DNA of 64,000 bases, taken from assembly GCF_009834185.1 (NCBI RefSeq), contig NZ_CP047173.1:124001-188000 (forward strand). The letters run 5' to 3'. This DNA comes from Rathayibacter sp. VKM Ac-2760 (GTDB taxonomy: Bacteria; Actinomycetota; Actinomycetes; Actinomycetales; Microbacteriaceae). The notes beneath the pieces were generated by a model. It made no database searches and was not told the DNA's origin. It was given only the letters and a program-made list of their open reading frames with translations. Numbering within the stretch: the stretch's first letter is position 1; each line of letters opens with the position of its first letter. The position numbers and the translations under genes were made by a program. This document shows positions 1 to 7,325 of this stretch, one piece after another.

Positions 1-302
1 GCGTCGACGAGGCGTGCCGGGCGATCGGCCGCGAGCCGTCCTCGCTCGTGCACTCGGTCGCGCTGATCGCGGTCGGCGGAGCGGACGAGGCGGAGTTCAC
101 CCGCCGCGCCGCCGCCATCGGCCGCGAGCCGGCCGAGCTGCGCGAGCACGGCATCGCCGGCGGCGTCGACGAGACCGTCGACCGCCTCGAGTCCCTCCGC
201 GCGGCCGGCGCCGAGCGCGTCTACCTCCAGTTCATGGACCTGCGCGACCTCGACCACCTCGACCACTTCGCCCGCGAGGTCCTGCCCCGCCTGTCGTCCT
301 GA
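1..302 (+). CDS. LLM-class F420-dependent oxidoreductase, C-terminal part
   Basis: Only the last 99 or so codons are present; the gene enters from the left edge in the frame starting at base 3 and stops at TGA 300-302. The tail, with LREHGIAGGVDETVDRL followed by GAERVYLQFMDL, matches the C-terminal end of luciferase-like monooxygenases that use coenzyme F420 in actinobacteria; this end usually closes the TIM barrel. Substrate cannot be told from this part. It is followed by a copy of palindrome family A. Flavin or FMN use instead of F420 cannot be excluded because the cofactor-binding part lies outside the window. Confidence 0.75.
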   Translation, partial: VDEACRAIGREPSSLVHSVALIAVGGADEAEFTRRAAAIGREPAELREHGIAGGVDETVDRLESLRAAGAERVYLQFMDLRDLDHLDHFAREVLPRLSS

Positions 303-304
303 GC

Positions 305-470
305 CTGCCGATCGAGGAGCCCGCGGAGCGGGTCCTCCCTGCTGATCGTCAAGCTCGCGCGGCGCCCCCCATGCTGATCGAGTAGCCCGCGCAGCGGGCG
401 TATCGAGATCCACCGTTCTGCCGACGCCGGGTCTCGATACGCCGCCTCCGGCGGCTACTCGACCAGCGAG
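305..470. repeat. Palindromic repeat family A, copy A1 (with a decayed half copy)
   Basis: The full element is at 371-470. Its left arm contains GCTGATCGAGTAGCC and GTATCGAGATCCAC; its right arm contains GGGTCTCGATACGC and GGCTACTCGACCAGC, and the two arms are imperfect reverse complements. A partial, decayed arm (GATCGAGGAGCCCGCGGAGC) lies at 311-330. The element fills the 230-bp gap between the F420-type gene and clpS and begins about 70 bases after the stop codon. The same element recurs at 11221, 25217, 27770, 27988, 42072 and 61091. Confidence 0.85.
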
Positions 471-532
471 GAGGGCCGCTCCGCGGCCACTCGCCCGACA
501 TGACGGCACCCGTCGCGACCTAGGCTGGAACG

Positions 533-823
533 ATGGTGGACACGATCGAGCGCGCCGACGAGCGGCTGGACACCCGCTCGGCCGCCGAGGTGCCGTGGAT
601 CGTCCTCGTCTGGGACGACCCGGTGAACCTGATGTCGTACGTCTCCTACGTCTTCCGCAGCTACTTCGGCTTCGGCCGCGCCGAGGCCGAGCGCCTGATG
701 CTGCAGGTGCACACGGAGGGGCGCGCCGTGGTCGCGACCGGCAACCGCGAGGAGATGGAGCGGCACGTGGAGGCGATGCACGGCTACGGCCTGTGGGCGA
801 CGCTGCAGAAGGCCGACGCGTGA
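533..823 (+). CDS. clpS: ATP-dependent Clp protease adaptor ClpS
   Basis: A 96-residue protein of normal ClpS length. ClpS binds proteins with destabilising N-terminal residues and hands them to ClpC/ClpA for ClpP degradation. The family core is clear: the VLVWDDPVNLMSYVSYVF segment near residues 24-41, carrying the acidic and Asn residues that cradle the substrate N-terminus, then the VHTEGRAVV segment near residue 62. The start is ATG 533, preceded by a -10-like TAGGCT at 521-526 with a 6-nt gap and no Shine-Dalgarno sequence, so the mRNA is probably leaderless. DUF2017 follows 19 bp downstream, a common actinobacterial pairing. Confidence 0.95.
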   Translation: MVDTIERADERLDTRSAAEVPWIVLVWDDPVNLMSYVSYVFRSYFGFGRAEAERLMLQVHTEGRAVVATGNREEMERHVEAMHGYGLWATLQKADA

Positions 824-842
824 GCGGCCGGGGGCGCCGCTG

Positions 843-1364
843 ATGCGCGCCTTCCGCCGCGACTCCTCCGGTGCCGCCGTCGCCCGCTTCGACCGCGAGG
901 AGGCGGGCATCCTCCGTCACCTCGCCGGCGAGATGCTCGAGCTGCTCGACCGCGGCACCGCGGAGGAGGCGCGCAACGATCCCGCCCTCGCCCGCCTGCT
1001 CCCGGACGCCTACCGCGACGACGCCGACGCCGCCGCGGAGTTCCGCCGCTTCACCGCCCCCGATCTGGCCGGCCGCAAGATGGACGACGCCCGCGCGATC
1101 ACCGCCGCGCTCGACGCCGGCGAGGGCACCGGCCACGACCGCGTCTTCGCCGGTCTCGGCGAGGTGACCGTCCGGCTCGAGCCGCCGCAGGCGCTGTCCT
1201 GGCTCCGCGGCCTCACCGACATGCGCCTCGCCCTCGCCGCCCGGCTCGGCATCGTCGACACCGACGACGTCGAGCCGGCGGACGAGACGGGTCAGGCGAT
1301 CCGCGCCGTCTACGACTGGCTCGGCAGCGTCCAGGACGGCCTCGTCCGCGCGATCGACGTGTGA
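843..1364 (+). CDS. DUF2017 family protein
   Basis: A 173-residue soluble protein of unknown function. It opens with MRAFRRDSSG and then a long helical stretch (FDREEAGILRHLAGEMLELL) typical of DUF2017, a family that in actinobacteria usually sits directly after clpS. The 19-bp gap to clpS suggests one transcript, so a link to Clp-mediated proteolysis is a reasonable inference, but no catalytic motif is visible. Transcription probably ends at the family B palindrome that begins at the base after the stop codon. Confidence 0.85.
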   Translation: MRAFRRDSSGAAVARFDREEAGILRHLAGEMLELLDRGTAEEARNDPALARLLPDAYRDDADAAAEFRRFTAPDLAGRKMDDARAITAALDAGEGTGHDRVFAGLGEVTVRLEPPQALSWLRGLTDMRLALAARLGIVDTDDVEPADETGQAIRAVYDWLGSVQDGLVRAIDV

Positions 1365-1440
1365 CCCCTCCCGCGAGATGCCAATTCTGACGTCGTTCCT
1401 CGGCGTGTCGCGGTCATAAGTGGCATCTCGCGGGAGGGGG
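1365..1440. repeat. Palindromic repeat family B, copy B1 (terminator-like)
   Basis: Perfect 19-bp arms at 1365-1383 and 1421-1439 share the family B core CGCGAGATGCCA / TGGCATCTCGCG. The loop carries the family motif CGGCGTGTCGCG, here in reverse orientation. The arm starts at the base after the DUF2017 stop codon (1362-1364). There is no U-run, so termination is an inference from position and stem strength. Other copies are at 19863, 43969, 53270 and 62293. Confidence 0.85.
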
Positions 1441-1460
1441 TTCCCTAGAGGATCGAGAGA

Positions 1461-1501
1461 TCTCCACAGCTGTGGACAACCCTGTGGAGAGATGTGGAGA
1501 A
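1461..1501. promoter_or_regulatory. Cluster of DnaA-box-like 9-mers
   Basis: Within 41 bp there are four TGTGGA-type motifs: TCTCCACA at 1461-1468 on the plus strand, then TGTGGACAA 1471-1479, TGTGGAGAG 1483-1491 and TGTGGAGAA 1493-1501. Their complements TTGTCCACA and TTCTCCACA match known actinobacterial DnaA boxes. A fifth, weaker one (TGTGGAAAC) is at 1580-1588. No dnaA or dnaN is nearby, so this is not an ordinary oriC. The sequence TCCACAGCTGTGGA (1463-1476) is also a perfect palindrome and could instead be an operator. Confidence 0.5.
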
Positions 1502-1604
1502 CGGTCGTCCTCGCGGGGGAGGAGAGCGGGGAGAAGCCCGTCCTGCACCGGATCCGCGGCCGCTCGGTTCGACGCGGGGTGTGGAAACGCGTACCGTCCG
1601 GGCT

Positions 1605-2423
1605 GTGAACACTCCCTCAGGAACCCAGGCCAAGCGCGCAGCCGACGACGCGCAGGACTCGACCGCGGTGCGCACCCTCGCCCGCGGGGGCTACGCCGCG
1701 AACGGCCTCGTCCACGTCCTCATCGGCGTCATCGCCCTGCAGATCGCGACCGGCGGCCAGGGCGAGGCCGACCAGACCGGAGCGCTCAGCTCGCTCGCCG
1801 CGCAGCCCGGGGGAGTGGTCGTGCTCTGGGTCTGCGCGATCGGGCTCTTCGGGCTCGCGCTGTGGGGTGCGCTCGAGGCGTTCCTCGTGGTGAGCGGCGA
1901 CAGCGCCGCGTCCCGCTGGGGCAGCCGGCTCAAGGAGGCGGCGAAGGCCGTCGTCTATCTCGCGCTCGGCATCACGACCCTGCGCTTCGCGCTGGGCGGC
2001 AGCTCCGACTCGTCCGAGACGTCCGAGAGCGCGAGCGCGCAGGTCCTCGCCGCGCCCGGCGGAGTGGTGCTGCTCGTGATCGCCGGACTCGCGATCCTCG
2101 CGGTCGGCGCCGTGTTCGTCTACCGCGGCGCCTCGAAGAAGTTCCTGAAGAACGTCGCCCAGCCGGGCGGCACGGCCGGCCGCGTCGTCACCGGGCTCGG
2201 CATCGCGGGCTACGTCGCCAAGGGCGTCGTGCTCGGCGTGCTCGGGGTCCTGGTGATCATCGCCGCGGTCACGCACGATCCGGAGCAGGCGGGCGGCCTC
2301 GACGAGGCGCTGAAGACGCTGACCGAGCTGCCGTTCGGCGTGGTGCTGCTCGGCGTCGTCGCGGTCGGCCTGATCGCCTACGGCGCCTTCTGCTTCGCCC
2401 GCGCCCGCTGGCCCAAGCTCTGA
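1605..2423 (+). CDS. DUF1206 family membrane protein
   Basis: A 272-residue protein with about six membrane segments arranged as three similar two-helix units, each opening with a glycine-rich stretch (ARGGYAANGLVHVLIGV, KAVVYLALGITTLRFALGG, GIAGYVAKGVVLGVLGVLV). This threefold layout is the DUF1206 family, whose function is unknown. GTG 1605 is chosen as the start because TACCGT at 1592-1597 sits 7 nt upstream, fitting a leaderless message; an in-frame GTG at 1581 and ATG at 1494 would place that promoter inside the gene. A DnaA-box-like cluster lies about 100 bp upstream. Confidence 0.85.
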   Translation: MNTPSGTQAKRAADDAQDSTAVRTLARGGYAANGLVHVLIGVIALQIATGGQGEADQTGALSSLAAQPGGVVVLWVCAIGLFGLALWGALEAFLVVSGDSAASRWGSRLKEAAKAVVYLALGITTLRFALGGSSDSSETSESASAQVLAAPGGVVLLVIAGLAILAVGAVFVYRGASKKFLKNVAQPGGTAGRVVTGLGIAGYVAKGVVLGVLGVLVIIAAVTHDPEQAGGLDEALKTLTELPFGVVLLGVVAVGLIAYGAFCFARARWPKL

Positions 2424-2435
2424 GAACGCGCGTTC
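2424..2435. promoter_or_regulatory. Perfect palindrome resembling a LexA (SOS) box core
   Basis: GAACGCGCGTTC directly follows the DUF1206 stop codon and is a perfect 12-bp palindrome of the form GAAC-N4-GTTC, the core of the Gram-positive/mycobacterial LexA site. The outer TCG...CGA bases of the full consensus are absent. It lies 66 bp before the sigma-like gene. A short terminator stem is an alternative reading. Confidence 0.3.
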
Positions 2436-2501
2436 CCTACCCCCTGACGGGTGTGATCGCAAGCGGTCCCCCCTGGTCCATTCCGGTGAGACGCTGGGCA
2501 C

Positions 2502-3011
2502 ATGCAGGCACCAGGCGATGACGCGAGCGCGGAGCGAGTCCGCCCTGCCCTCGCGCAGACCGCCGCCCGGCTCCTCCCCGCCGTCGCGGCCGGTGACCGT
2601 GCCGCGTTCGCCGAGCTGTTCGACCGCTTCGGCGGCCTCTTCGCCGCGTCGATCGCGACCGTGCAGGCCGATGCCGCCGCCCGCGACCGGATCTGCGCCG
2701 AGGCCTTCACCGCCGTCTGGCGCCGCGCCCGCGAGGGTGCCCGCGCACCGGAGCCGGTGCTGTGGCTCCTCGAGGTGCTCTGCGAGACCCTCGGCTCCTC
2801 GCGCGAGGCGGGTCGCCGCCCGCTCGGCGACGGGGTGCTCGCCATGGCCTGCCCGGACCGGGAGCTGCTGCTGCTCGCCGTCGCCGGCCACTACTCCCAG
2901 CCCGAGATCGCCGCGCTGACCGGCGTGCGCGAGTCGCGACTGCGCTCGATCCTGCGCGACGCTCTCGGCTCGCTCCGCGGCGGGCTCGGCGGGAGCGCGC
3001 TCACCGCCTGA
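2502..3011 (+). CDS. Sigma-70-like (ECF-type) regulator, divergent
   Basis: A 169-residue protein with the two-part plan of an ECF sigma factor. An N-terminal region (about residues 25-70, GDRAAFAELFDRFGGLFAAS through FTAVWRRARE) resembles sigma region 2. A C-terminal helix-turn-helix (about residues 125-162, AVAGHYSQPEIAALTGV then LRSILRDALGSL) resembles region 4. Sequence match is loose, and the -10 recognition helix is not clearly conserved. No anti-sigma factor is adjacent. ATG 2502 has no Shine-Dalgarno. A strong hairpin at 3017-3053 separates it from clpB. Confidence 0.6.
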   Translation: MQAPGDDASAERVRPALAQTAARLLPAVAAGDRAAFAELFDRFGGLFAASIATVQADAAARDRICAEAFTAVWRRAREGARAPEPVLWLLEVLCETLGSSREAGRRPLGDGVLAMACPDRELLLLAVAGHYSQPEIAALTGVRESRLRSILRDALGSLRGGLGGSALTA

Positions 3012-3016
3012 GCCGC

Positions 3017-3053
3017 GATCGCCCCGGGCGCCGTGCGCGCCGGGGCGGCGATC
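3017..3053 (+). terminator. Rho-independent-like hairpin after the sigma-like gene
   Basis: A GC-rich inverted repeat begins 5 nt after the stop codon: GATCGCCCCGGGCGC pairs with GCGCCGGGGCGGCGATC across a short loop, with a small bulge. No T-run follows, as is usual in this window. Confidence 0.6.
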
Positions 3054-3090
3054 TGCGCACGACCCTGCGGGAACAGATCGCGCGGGCGTA

Positions 3091-3115
3091 AAGTTGAGTC
3101 ATTCGAACTCAACTT
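3091..3115. promoter_or_regulatory. HAIR box (HspR operator) of clpB
   Basis: A perfect inverted repeat with 9-bp arms, AAGTTGAGT and ACTCAACTT, separated by 7 bp (CATTCGA). It matches the HspR-associated inverted repeat, consensus CTTGAGT-N7-ACTCAAG, at 12 of 14 arm positions. HspR represses dnaK, clpB and related chaperone genes in streptomycetes and mycobacteria. A possible -10 (TAAAGT, 3089-3094) overlaps the left arm, so bound HspR would block initiation. Site and gene agree, so heat-shock control by HspR is likely. Confidence 0.85.
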
Positions 3116-3139
3116 TCGAACCGCAAGGAGGAGATGCAG

Positions 3140-5287
3140 ATGCAGGCCGGTCGGACACCCCAGCAGGACGAGTCGTCCGCTCTCGCGCAGTACGGCGTCG
3201 ATCTGACCGCGATCGCGGCGAGCGGCAAGCTCGACCCGGTCATCGGCCGGGACGCCGAGATCCGCCGGGTGAGCCAGGTGCTGACGCGCCGCACCAAGAA
3301 CAACCCCGTGCTCATCGGCGAGCCGGGCGTCGGCAAGACGGCGGTCGTCGAGGGGCTCGCCCAGCGGATCGTCGCGGGCGACGTCGCCGACAGCCTCAAG
3401 GGCAAGCGCCTGGTCAGCCTCGACCTCTCCGCGCTGATCGCGGGCGCCAAGTACCGCGGAGAGTTCGAGGAGCGCCTCAAGGCCGTCCTCGCCGAGATCA
3501 ACGACTCCGGCGGCCGCATCATCACCTTCATCGACGAGCTGCACACTCTGATGGGGGCGGGCGGCGGCGAGGGCTCGGTCGCGGCCGCGAACATGCTCAA
3601 GCCCATGCTGGCCCGCGGCGAGCTGCGGATGATCGGCGCCACGACGCTCGACGAGTACCGCCAGTACATCGAGAAGGACGCGGCCCTCGAGCGCCGCTTC
3701 CAGCAGGTGTTCGTCGGCGAGCCGACCGTCGAGGACACGGTCGCCATCCTCCGCGGGCTGAAGGAGCGCTACGAGGCGCACCACAAGGTCGCCATCGCCG
3801 ACTCGGCGCTGATCGCCGCCGCCTCGCTGTCCAACCGCTACATCACCGCCCGGCAGCTGCCCGACAAGGCCATCGACCTCATCGACGAGGCCGCGTCGCG
3901 CCTGCGGATGGAGATCGACTCCGCGCCCGTCGAGATCGACGAGCTGCGCCGCTCCGTCGACCGGCTGAAGCTCGAGGAGCTGGCGCTGAAGAAGGAGAAG
4001 GACGACGCCTCGAAGGCGCGGCTGGAGAAGCTGCGCGAGGACCTCGCCCGCCGCGGCGCCCAGCTCGCCGAGCTGCAGGAGCGCTGGGAGCGCGAGCGCG
4101 CCTCCCTCAACCGCATCGGCGACCTCAAGAACACGCTCGACGCGCTGCGGATCGCGGCCGAGCGCGCCCAGCGCGAGGGCAACCTCGAGCGCGCGTCGCG
4201 CCTGCTCTACGGCGACATCCCGGCGGCCGAGCGCGAGCTCGCGGCGGCGGAGCAGGAGGAGGAGCCGACCGAGGGCCGCATGGTCAACGAGCAGGTCACC
4301 TCGGACGACATCGCCGCGGTCATCGCCGCCTGGACGGGGATCCCCGTCGGCCGGCTGATGCAGGGCGAGACCGAGAAGCTGCTGCACCTCGAGACCGAGC
4401 TGCACCGGCGCCTGATCGGCCAGAACGAGGCCGTCTCGGCCGTCGCCGGCGCCGTCCGCCGCACCCGCGCGGGCGTCTCCGACCCCGACCGGCCGACCGG
4501 CTCGTTCCTCTTCCTCGGGCCGACCGGCGTCGGCAAGACCGAGCTCGCGAAGGCGCTGGCCGACTTCCTGTTCGACGACGAGAAGGCGATGGTGCGCATC
4601 GACATGTCGGAGTACGGCGAGAAGTTCGCCGTGTCGCGGCTGGTCGGCGCCCCTCCCGGCTACATCGGCTACGAGCAGGGCGGCCAGCTCACGGAGGCGG
4701 TGCGCCGCCGGCCGTACTCGGTCGTGCTGCTCGACGAGATCGAGAAGGCGCACCCCGAGGTCTTCGACGTGCTGCTGCAGGTGCTCGACGACGGCCGGCT
4801 CACCGACGGCCAGGGGCGGACGGTCGACTTCCGCAACACGATCCTCATCCTCACCTCGAACCTCGGCTCGCAGTTCCTGATCGACCCGTCGCTGACCCGC
4901 CCGCAGAAGGTCGAGGCCGTGCAGCAGATGGTGCGGCAGGCGTTCAAGCCGGAGTTCGTCAACCGGCTCGACGACATCGTCGTGTTCGAGGCGCTCGACC
5001 GCACCGAGCTCGGCGAGATCGTCTCGCTCTACGTCGACCGGCTCTCGCGCCGGCTGGCGGAGCGGCGCCTCGACCTCGCGGTCACCCCCGCCGCTCGCGG
5101 CTGGCTGGCCGAGCGCGGCTACGACCCGCAGTACGGCGCCCGCCCGCTGCGCCGTCTGATGCAGCAGGAGATCGACGACCGCCTGGCGACGGCCCTCCTC
5201 GACGGCTCGATCCGCGACGGCGACGTGGTGCTCGTCGACGCGGGCCCCGACGGCCTGCTGGTCTCGGCAGGCCTCGCGACGCCGTAG
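3140..5287 (+). CDS. clpB: ClpB-type AAA+ disaggregase lacking the N-terminal domain
   Basis: A 715-residue two-ring AAA+ ATPase that would pull apart aggregated proteins with DnaK. The first ATPase domain has Walker A GEPGVGKT near residue 60 and Walker B ITFIDELHTL. A coiled-coil middle domain of about 115 residues follows, the length that marks ClpB rather than ClpC. The second ring has GPTGVGKTE, TSNLGS and YDPQYGARPLRR. The usual N domain of about 140 residues is missing; the protein starts just before the first ring. AAGGAGG at 3125-3131 is 8 nt from ATG 3140 but only 2 nt from ATG 3134, so 3140 is preferred. A HAIR box lies upstream. The gene upstream is complete and unrelated, so the truncation does not come from a local frameshift. 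Confidence 0.93.
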   Translation: MQAGRTPQQDESSALAQYGVDLTAIAASGKLDPVIGRDAEIRRVSQVLTRRTKNNPVLIGEPGVGKTAVVEGLAQRIVAGDVADSLKGKRLVSLDLSALIAGAKYRGEFEERLKAVLAEINDSGGRIITFIDELHTLMGAGGGEGSVAAANMLKPMLARGELRMIGATTLDEYRQYIEKDAALERRFQQVFVGEPTVEDTVAILRGLKERYEAHHKVAIADSALIAAASLSNRYITARQLPDKAIDLIDEAASRLRMEIDSAPVEIDELRRSVDRLKLEELALKKEKDDASKARLEKLREDLARRGAQLAELQERWERERASLNRIGDLKNTLDALRIAAERAQREGNLERASRLLYGDIPAAERELAAAEQEEEPTEGRMVNEQVTSDDIAAVIAAWTGIPVGRLMQGETEKLLHLETELHRRLIGQNEAVSAVAGAVRRTRAGVSDPDRPTGSFLFLGPTGVGKTELAKALADFLFDDEKAMVRIDMSEYGEKFAVSRLVGAPPGYIGYEQGGQLTEAVRRRPYSVVLLDEIEKAHPEVFDVLLQVLDDGRLTDGQGRTVDFRNTILILTSNLGSQFLIDPSLTRPQKVEAVQQMVRQAFKPEFVNRLDDIVVFEALDRTELGEIVSLYVDRLSRRLAERRLDLAVTPAARGWLAERGYDPQYGARPLRRLMQQEIDDRLATALLDGSIRDGDVVLVDAGPDGLLVSAGLATP

Positions 5288-5317
5288 GCCGGCCTCTCCC
5301 CGCGCCCCTCTCCTCTC

Positions 5318-5358
5318 CAGAAGTTGTCGTACTCGAGTGCCGAGTACGACAACTTCTG
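5318..5358. repeat. Palindromic repeat family C, copy C1
   Basis: Perfect 18-bp arms, CAGAAGTTGTCGTACTCG (5318-5335) and its reverse complement (5341-5358), around a 5-nt loop; flanking CTCC/GGAG bases extend the stem. It begins 30 nt after the clpB stop codon and is a likely transcription end. A related copy with changed but compensated stem bases is at 40583-40630. Confidence 0.8.
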
Positions 5359-5478
5359 CGAAGGAGGAGAGCGGGGAGCAGAAGGACGCTCCTCCACAGG
5401 ACGCAGAGGGACGCGGTTCGTCCACAGTGCGGGGGAGGGCGTCCCGCGGCGGCGGTCCGCGCGGGTACCGTGCCGGGC

Positions 5479-6159
5479 ATGGACTCCCCGACCCGCGTCC
5501 CCGGTGCGCGCATCGCCGACCTCGCGCCCGAGGAGCGGCCGCGCGAGCGGCTCCGCGCCCGGGGTCCCGAGGCGCTCACGGATGCGGAGACGCTCGCCGT
5601 CCTGATCGGCAGCGGGGTCCGCGGTGCCAACGCGACCGTCGTGGCGCAGCGGCTCCTGGCGCGCTTCGGCGGGATCGACGCGGTGTCGCGCGCGGGAGTG
5701 GCCGATCTCGCCCGCCAGCGCGGGGTCGGCGAGGTCGCCGCCTGCCGCATCGTCGCCTCCTTCGAGCTGCGCCGGAGGATGAACCGCGCCGGGCGGGCGG
5801 CGCGCGTCCTCGACGCGGCCGGCCTCGCCGAGCTGGTGCTGCCCCTCCTCGCCGGCCGCCCGAGCGAGACCGTCCTCGCGGTCGCGCTGACCGCCTCCGG
5901 AGCCGTGCGCGACGTCATCGCGCTCGCCGACGGAGCGCCCACCCACGCCGAGCTGCCGGTCGCCGAGATCCTCGCCGAGGTCCTGGCCCGCGGCGCCACC
6001 GGGGTCGCTCTCGCGCACAGCCACGCGGGCGCGGCGGACGTCCTCCCCTCCGACCGCGACGCCACGCGGACGCTCGCCGAGGCGTGCGCCGCCTGCGGGG
6101 TGCGCTTCGTCGCGCACGTCGTCGTCGGCGCGGACGGCTGGCGGGAGGCGCCGCCGTAG
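5479..6159 (+). CDS. RadC-like JAB/JAMM-domain protein
   Basis: A 226-residue protein with the RadC layout: an N-terminal helix-hairpin-helix-like region (PEERPRERLRARGPEALTDAETLAVLIGSG, about residues 16-46) and a C-terminal JAB domain. The metal-site motif reads HSHAGAADVLPSDRD near residue 188, with both His, the Ser and the Asp kept. Between HxH and Ser there are 8 residues, where classical RadC has 7. RadC is widely annotated as a DNA repair protein, but its real role is unclear. TACCGT at 5466-5471 lies 7 nt before ATG 5479, supporting a leaderless start. TCGTCCACA at 5418-5426, in the gap before it, is another DnaA-box-like 9-mer. Confidence 0.8.
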   Translation: MDSPTRVPGARIADLAPEERPRERLRARGPEALTDAETLAVLIGSGVRGANATVVAQRLLARFGGIDAVSRAGVADLARQRGVGEVAACRIVASFELRRRMNRAGRAARVLDAAGLAELVLPLLAGRPSETVLAVALTASGAVRDVIALADGAPTHAELPVAEILAEVLARGATGVALAHSHAGAADVLPSDRDATRTLAEACAACGVRFVAHVVVGADGWREAPP

Positions 6160-6263
6160 CGCCGGCGGACGTCCGTGCAAGCCCCCGGCTCCCCACCTCA
6201 CCGGCCCGCGACACCGGCGTACCGTGGACGACGCCCCCCTCCCCTTCTCGAGCAGGAGTCCCC

Positions 6264-7313
6264 ATGCGAGCAACGATCATCCACGGCGAGCGCGACGTCC
6301 GACTCGAGGAGGTGCCCGACCCCGTCCTCTCCACCGGTCGCGACGCGATCGTCCGGGTCACCGCCGCCTGCGTCTGCGGCTCGGACCTCTGGCCCTACCG
6401 CGGTGTCACCCCGACGAAGGAGGCGCACCGCATCGGCCACGAGTTCGTCGGCGTCGTCGAGGAGATCGGCGACGACGTGCACGACATCGCCGTCGGCGAC
6501 TTCGTGATCGCCCCCTTCTACGTCTGCGACGGCACCTGCGCCAACTGCGCGAACGGCGTCTCGACCTCCTGCCTCACCGGCGGCTGGTGGGGCGCCGAGG
6601 TCGGCGAGCAGGGCTTCGCCGACGGCGCGCAGGGCGAGAAGGTCCGCGTGCCGCTCGCCGACGGCACGCTCTTCCGCGTCGGCACCGACCCGGACCCGGC
6701 GCTCATCCCGAGCCTGCTCACCCTCGCCGACGTGATGGGCACCGGCCACCACGCGGCGGTCTCGGCCGGGGTCACGGCCGGCTCGACGGTCGCGGTCGTC
6801 GGCGACGGAGCGGTCGGCCTCTGCGCCGTGCTCGCCGCCAAGCGCCTCGGCGCGACGACGATCATCGCGATGTCGCGGCACGAGTCCCGCCAGGCGCTCG
6901 CCACCCGCTTCGGCGCCACCCACATCGTGGACACCCGCGGCGACGAGGGCGTGGCCCGCGTCCGCGAGCTCACCGACGGCATCGGCGCGGACTGCGTCCT
7001 CGAGTGCGTCGGCACCAAGGAGTCGATGCAGCAGGCGCTCGACTCGGCCCGCCCCGGCGGCATGGTCGGCTACGTCGGCGTGCCCAACGGCGGCCCCGAG
7101 CTGCCGGTGCGCCAGATGTTCGGCTCGAACGTCGGCGTCAACGGCGGCGTCGCGCCCGTCCGCGGCTACATGGCGGAGCTCCTGCCGGACGTGCTCAGCG
7201 GCGCGATCGAGCCCGGCCTCGTCTTCGACCTGGAGCTGCCGCTCGAGGAGATCGCGGAGGCGTACGCCGCGATGGACGAGCGCCGCGCGATCAAGACCCT
7301 CGTGCGGCCGTAG
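6264..7313 (+). CDS. Zinc-dependent alcohol dehydrogenase family protein
   Basis: A 349-residue medium-chain dehydrogenase that oxidises an alcohol with NAD(P). The catalytic zinc site is seen in CVCGSDLW near residue 36 and GHEFVG; a structural-zinc lobe follows (CDGTCANCANGVSTSC). The cofactor fold shows VVGDGAVGLCAV near residue 175. The start is ATG 6264 with GCAGGAG at 6252-6258 as ribosome site; TACCGT at 6220-6225 is a likely -10 with a leader of about 30 nt. It is 12 bp from the following esterase and likely co-transcribed with it. Substrate is not predictable. Confidence 0.88.
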   Translation: MRATIIHGERDVRLEEVPDPVLSTGRDAIVRVTAACVCGSDLWPYRGVTPTKEAHRIGHEFVGVVEEIGDDVHDIAVGDFVIAPFYVCDGTCANCANGVSTSCLTGGWWGAEVGEQGFADGAQGEKVRVPLADGTLFRVGTDPDPALIPSLLTLADVMGTGHHAAVSAGVTAGSTVAVVGDGAVGLCAVLAAKRLGATTIIAMSRHESRQALATRFGATHIVDTRGDEGVARVRELTDGIGADCVLECVGTKESMQQALDSARPGGMVGYVGVPNGGPELPVRQMFGSNVGVNGGVAPVRGYMAELLPDVLSGAIEPGLVFDLELPLEEIAEAYAAMDERRAIKTLVRP

Positions 7314-7325
7314 CGGGAGCCGGTC

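Noticed and set aside
2891..5425. Long minus-strand open frame opposite clpB (844 codons)
   Set aside because: It is a high-GC shadow frame with Arg/Leu/Glu-biased nonsense; clpB on the plus strand has all family motifs, a HAIR box and a ribosome site.
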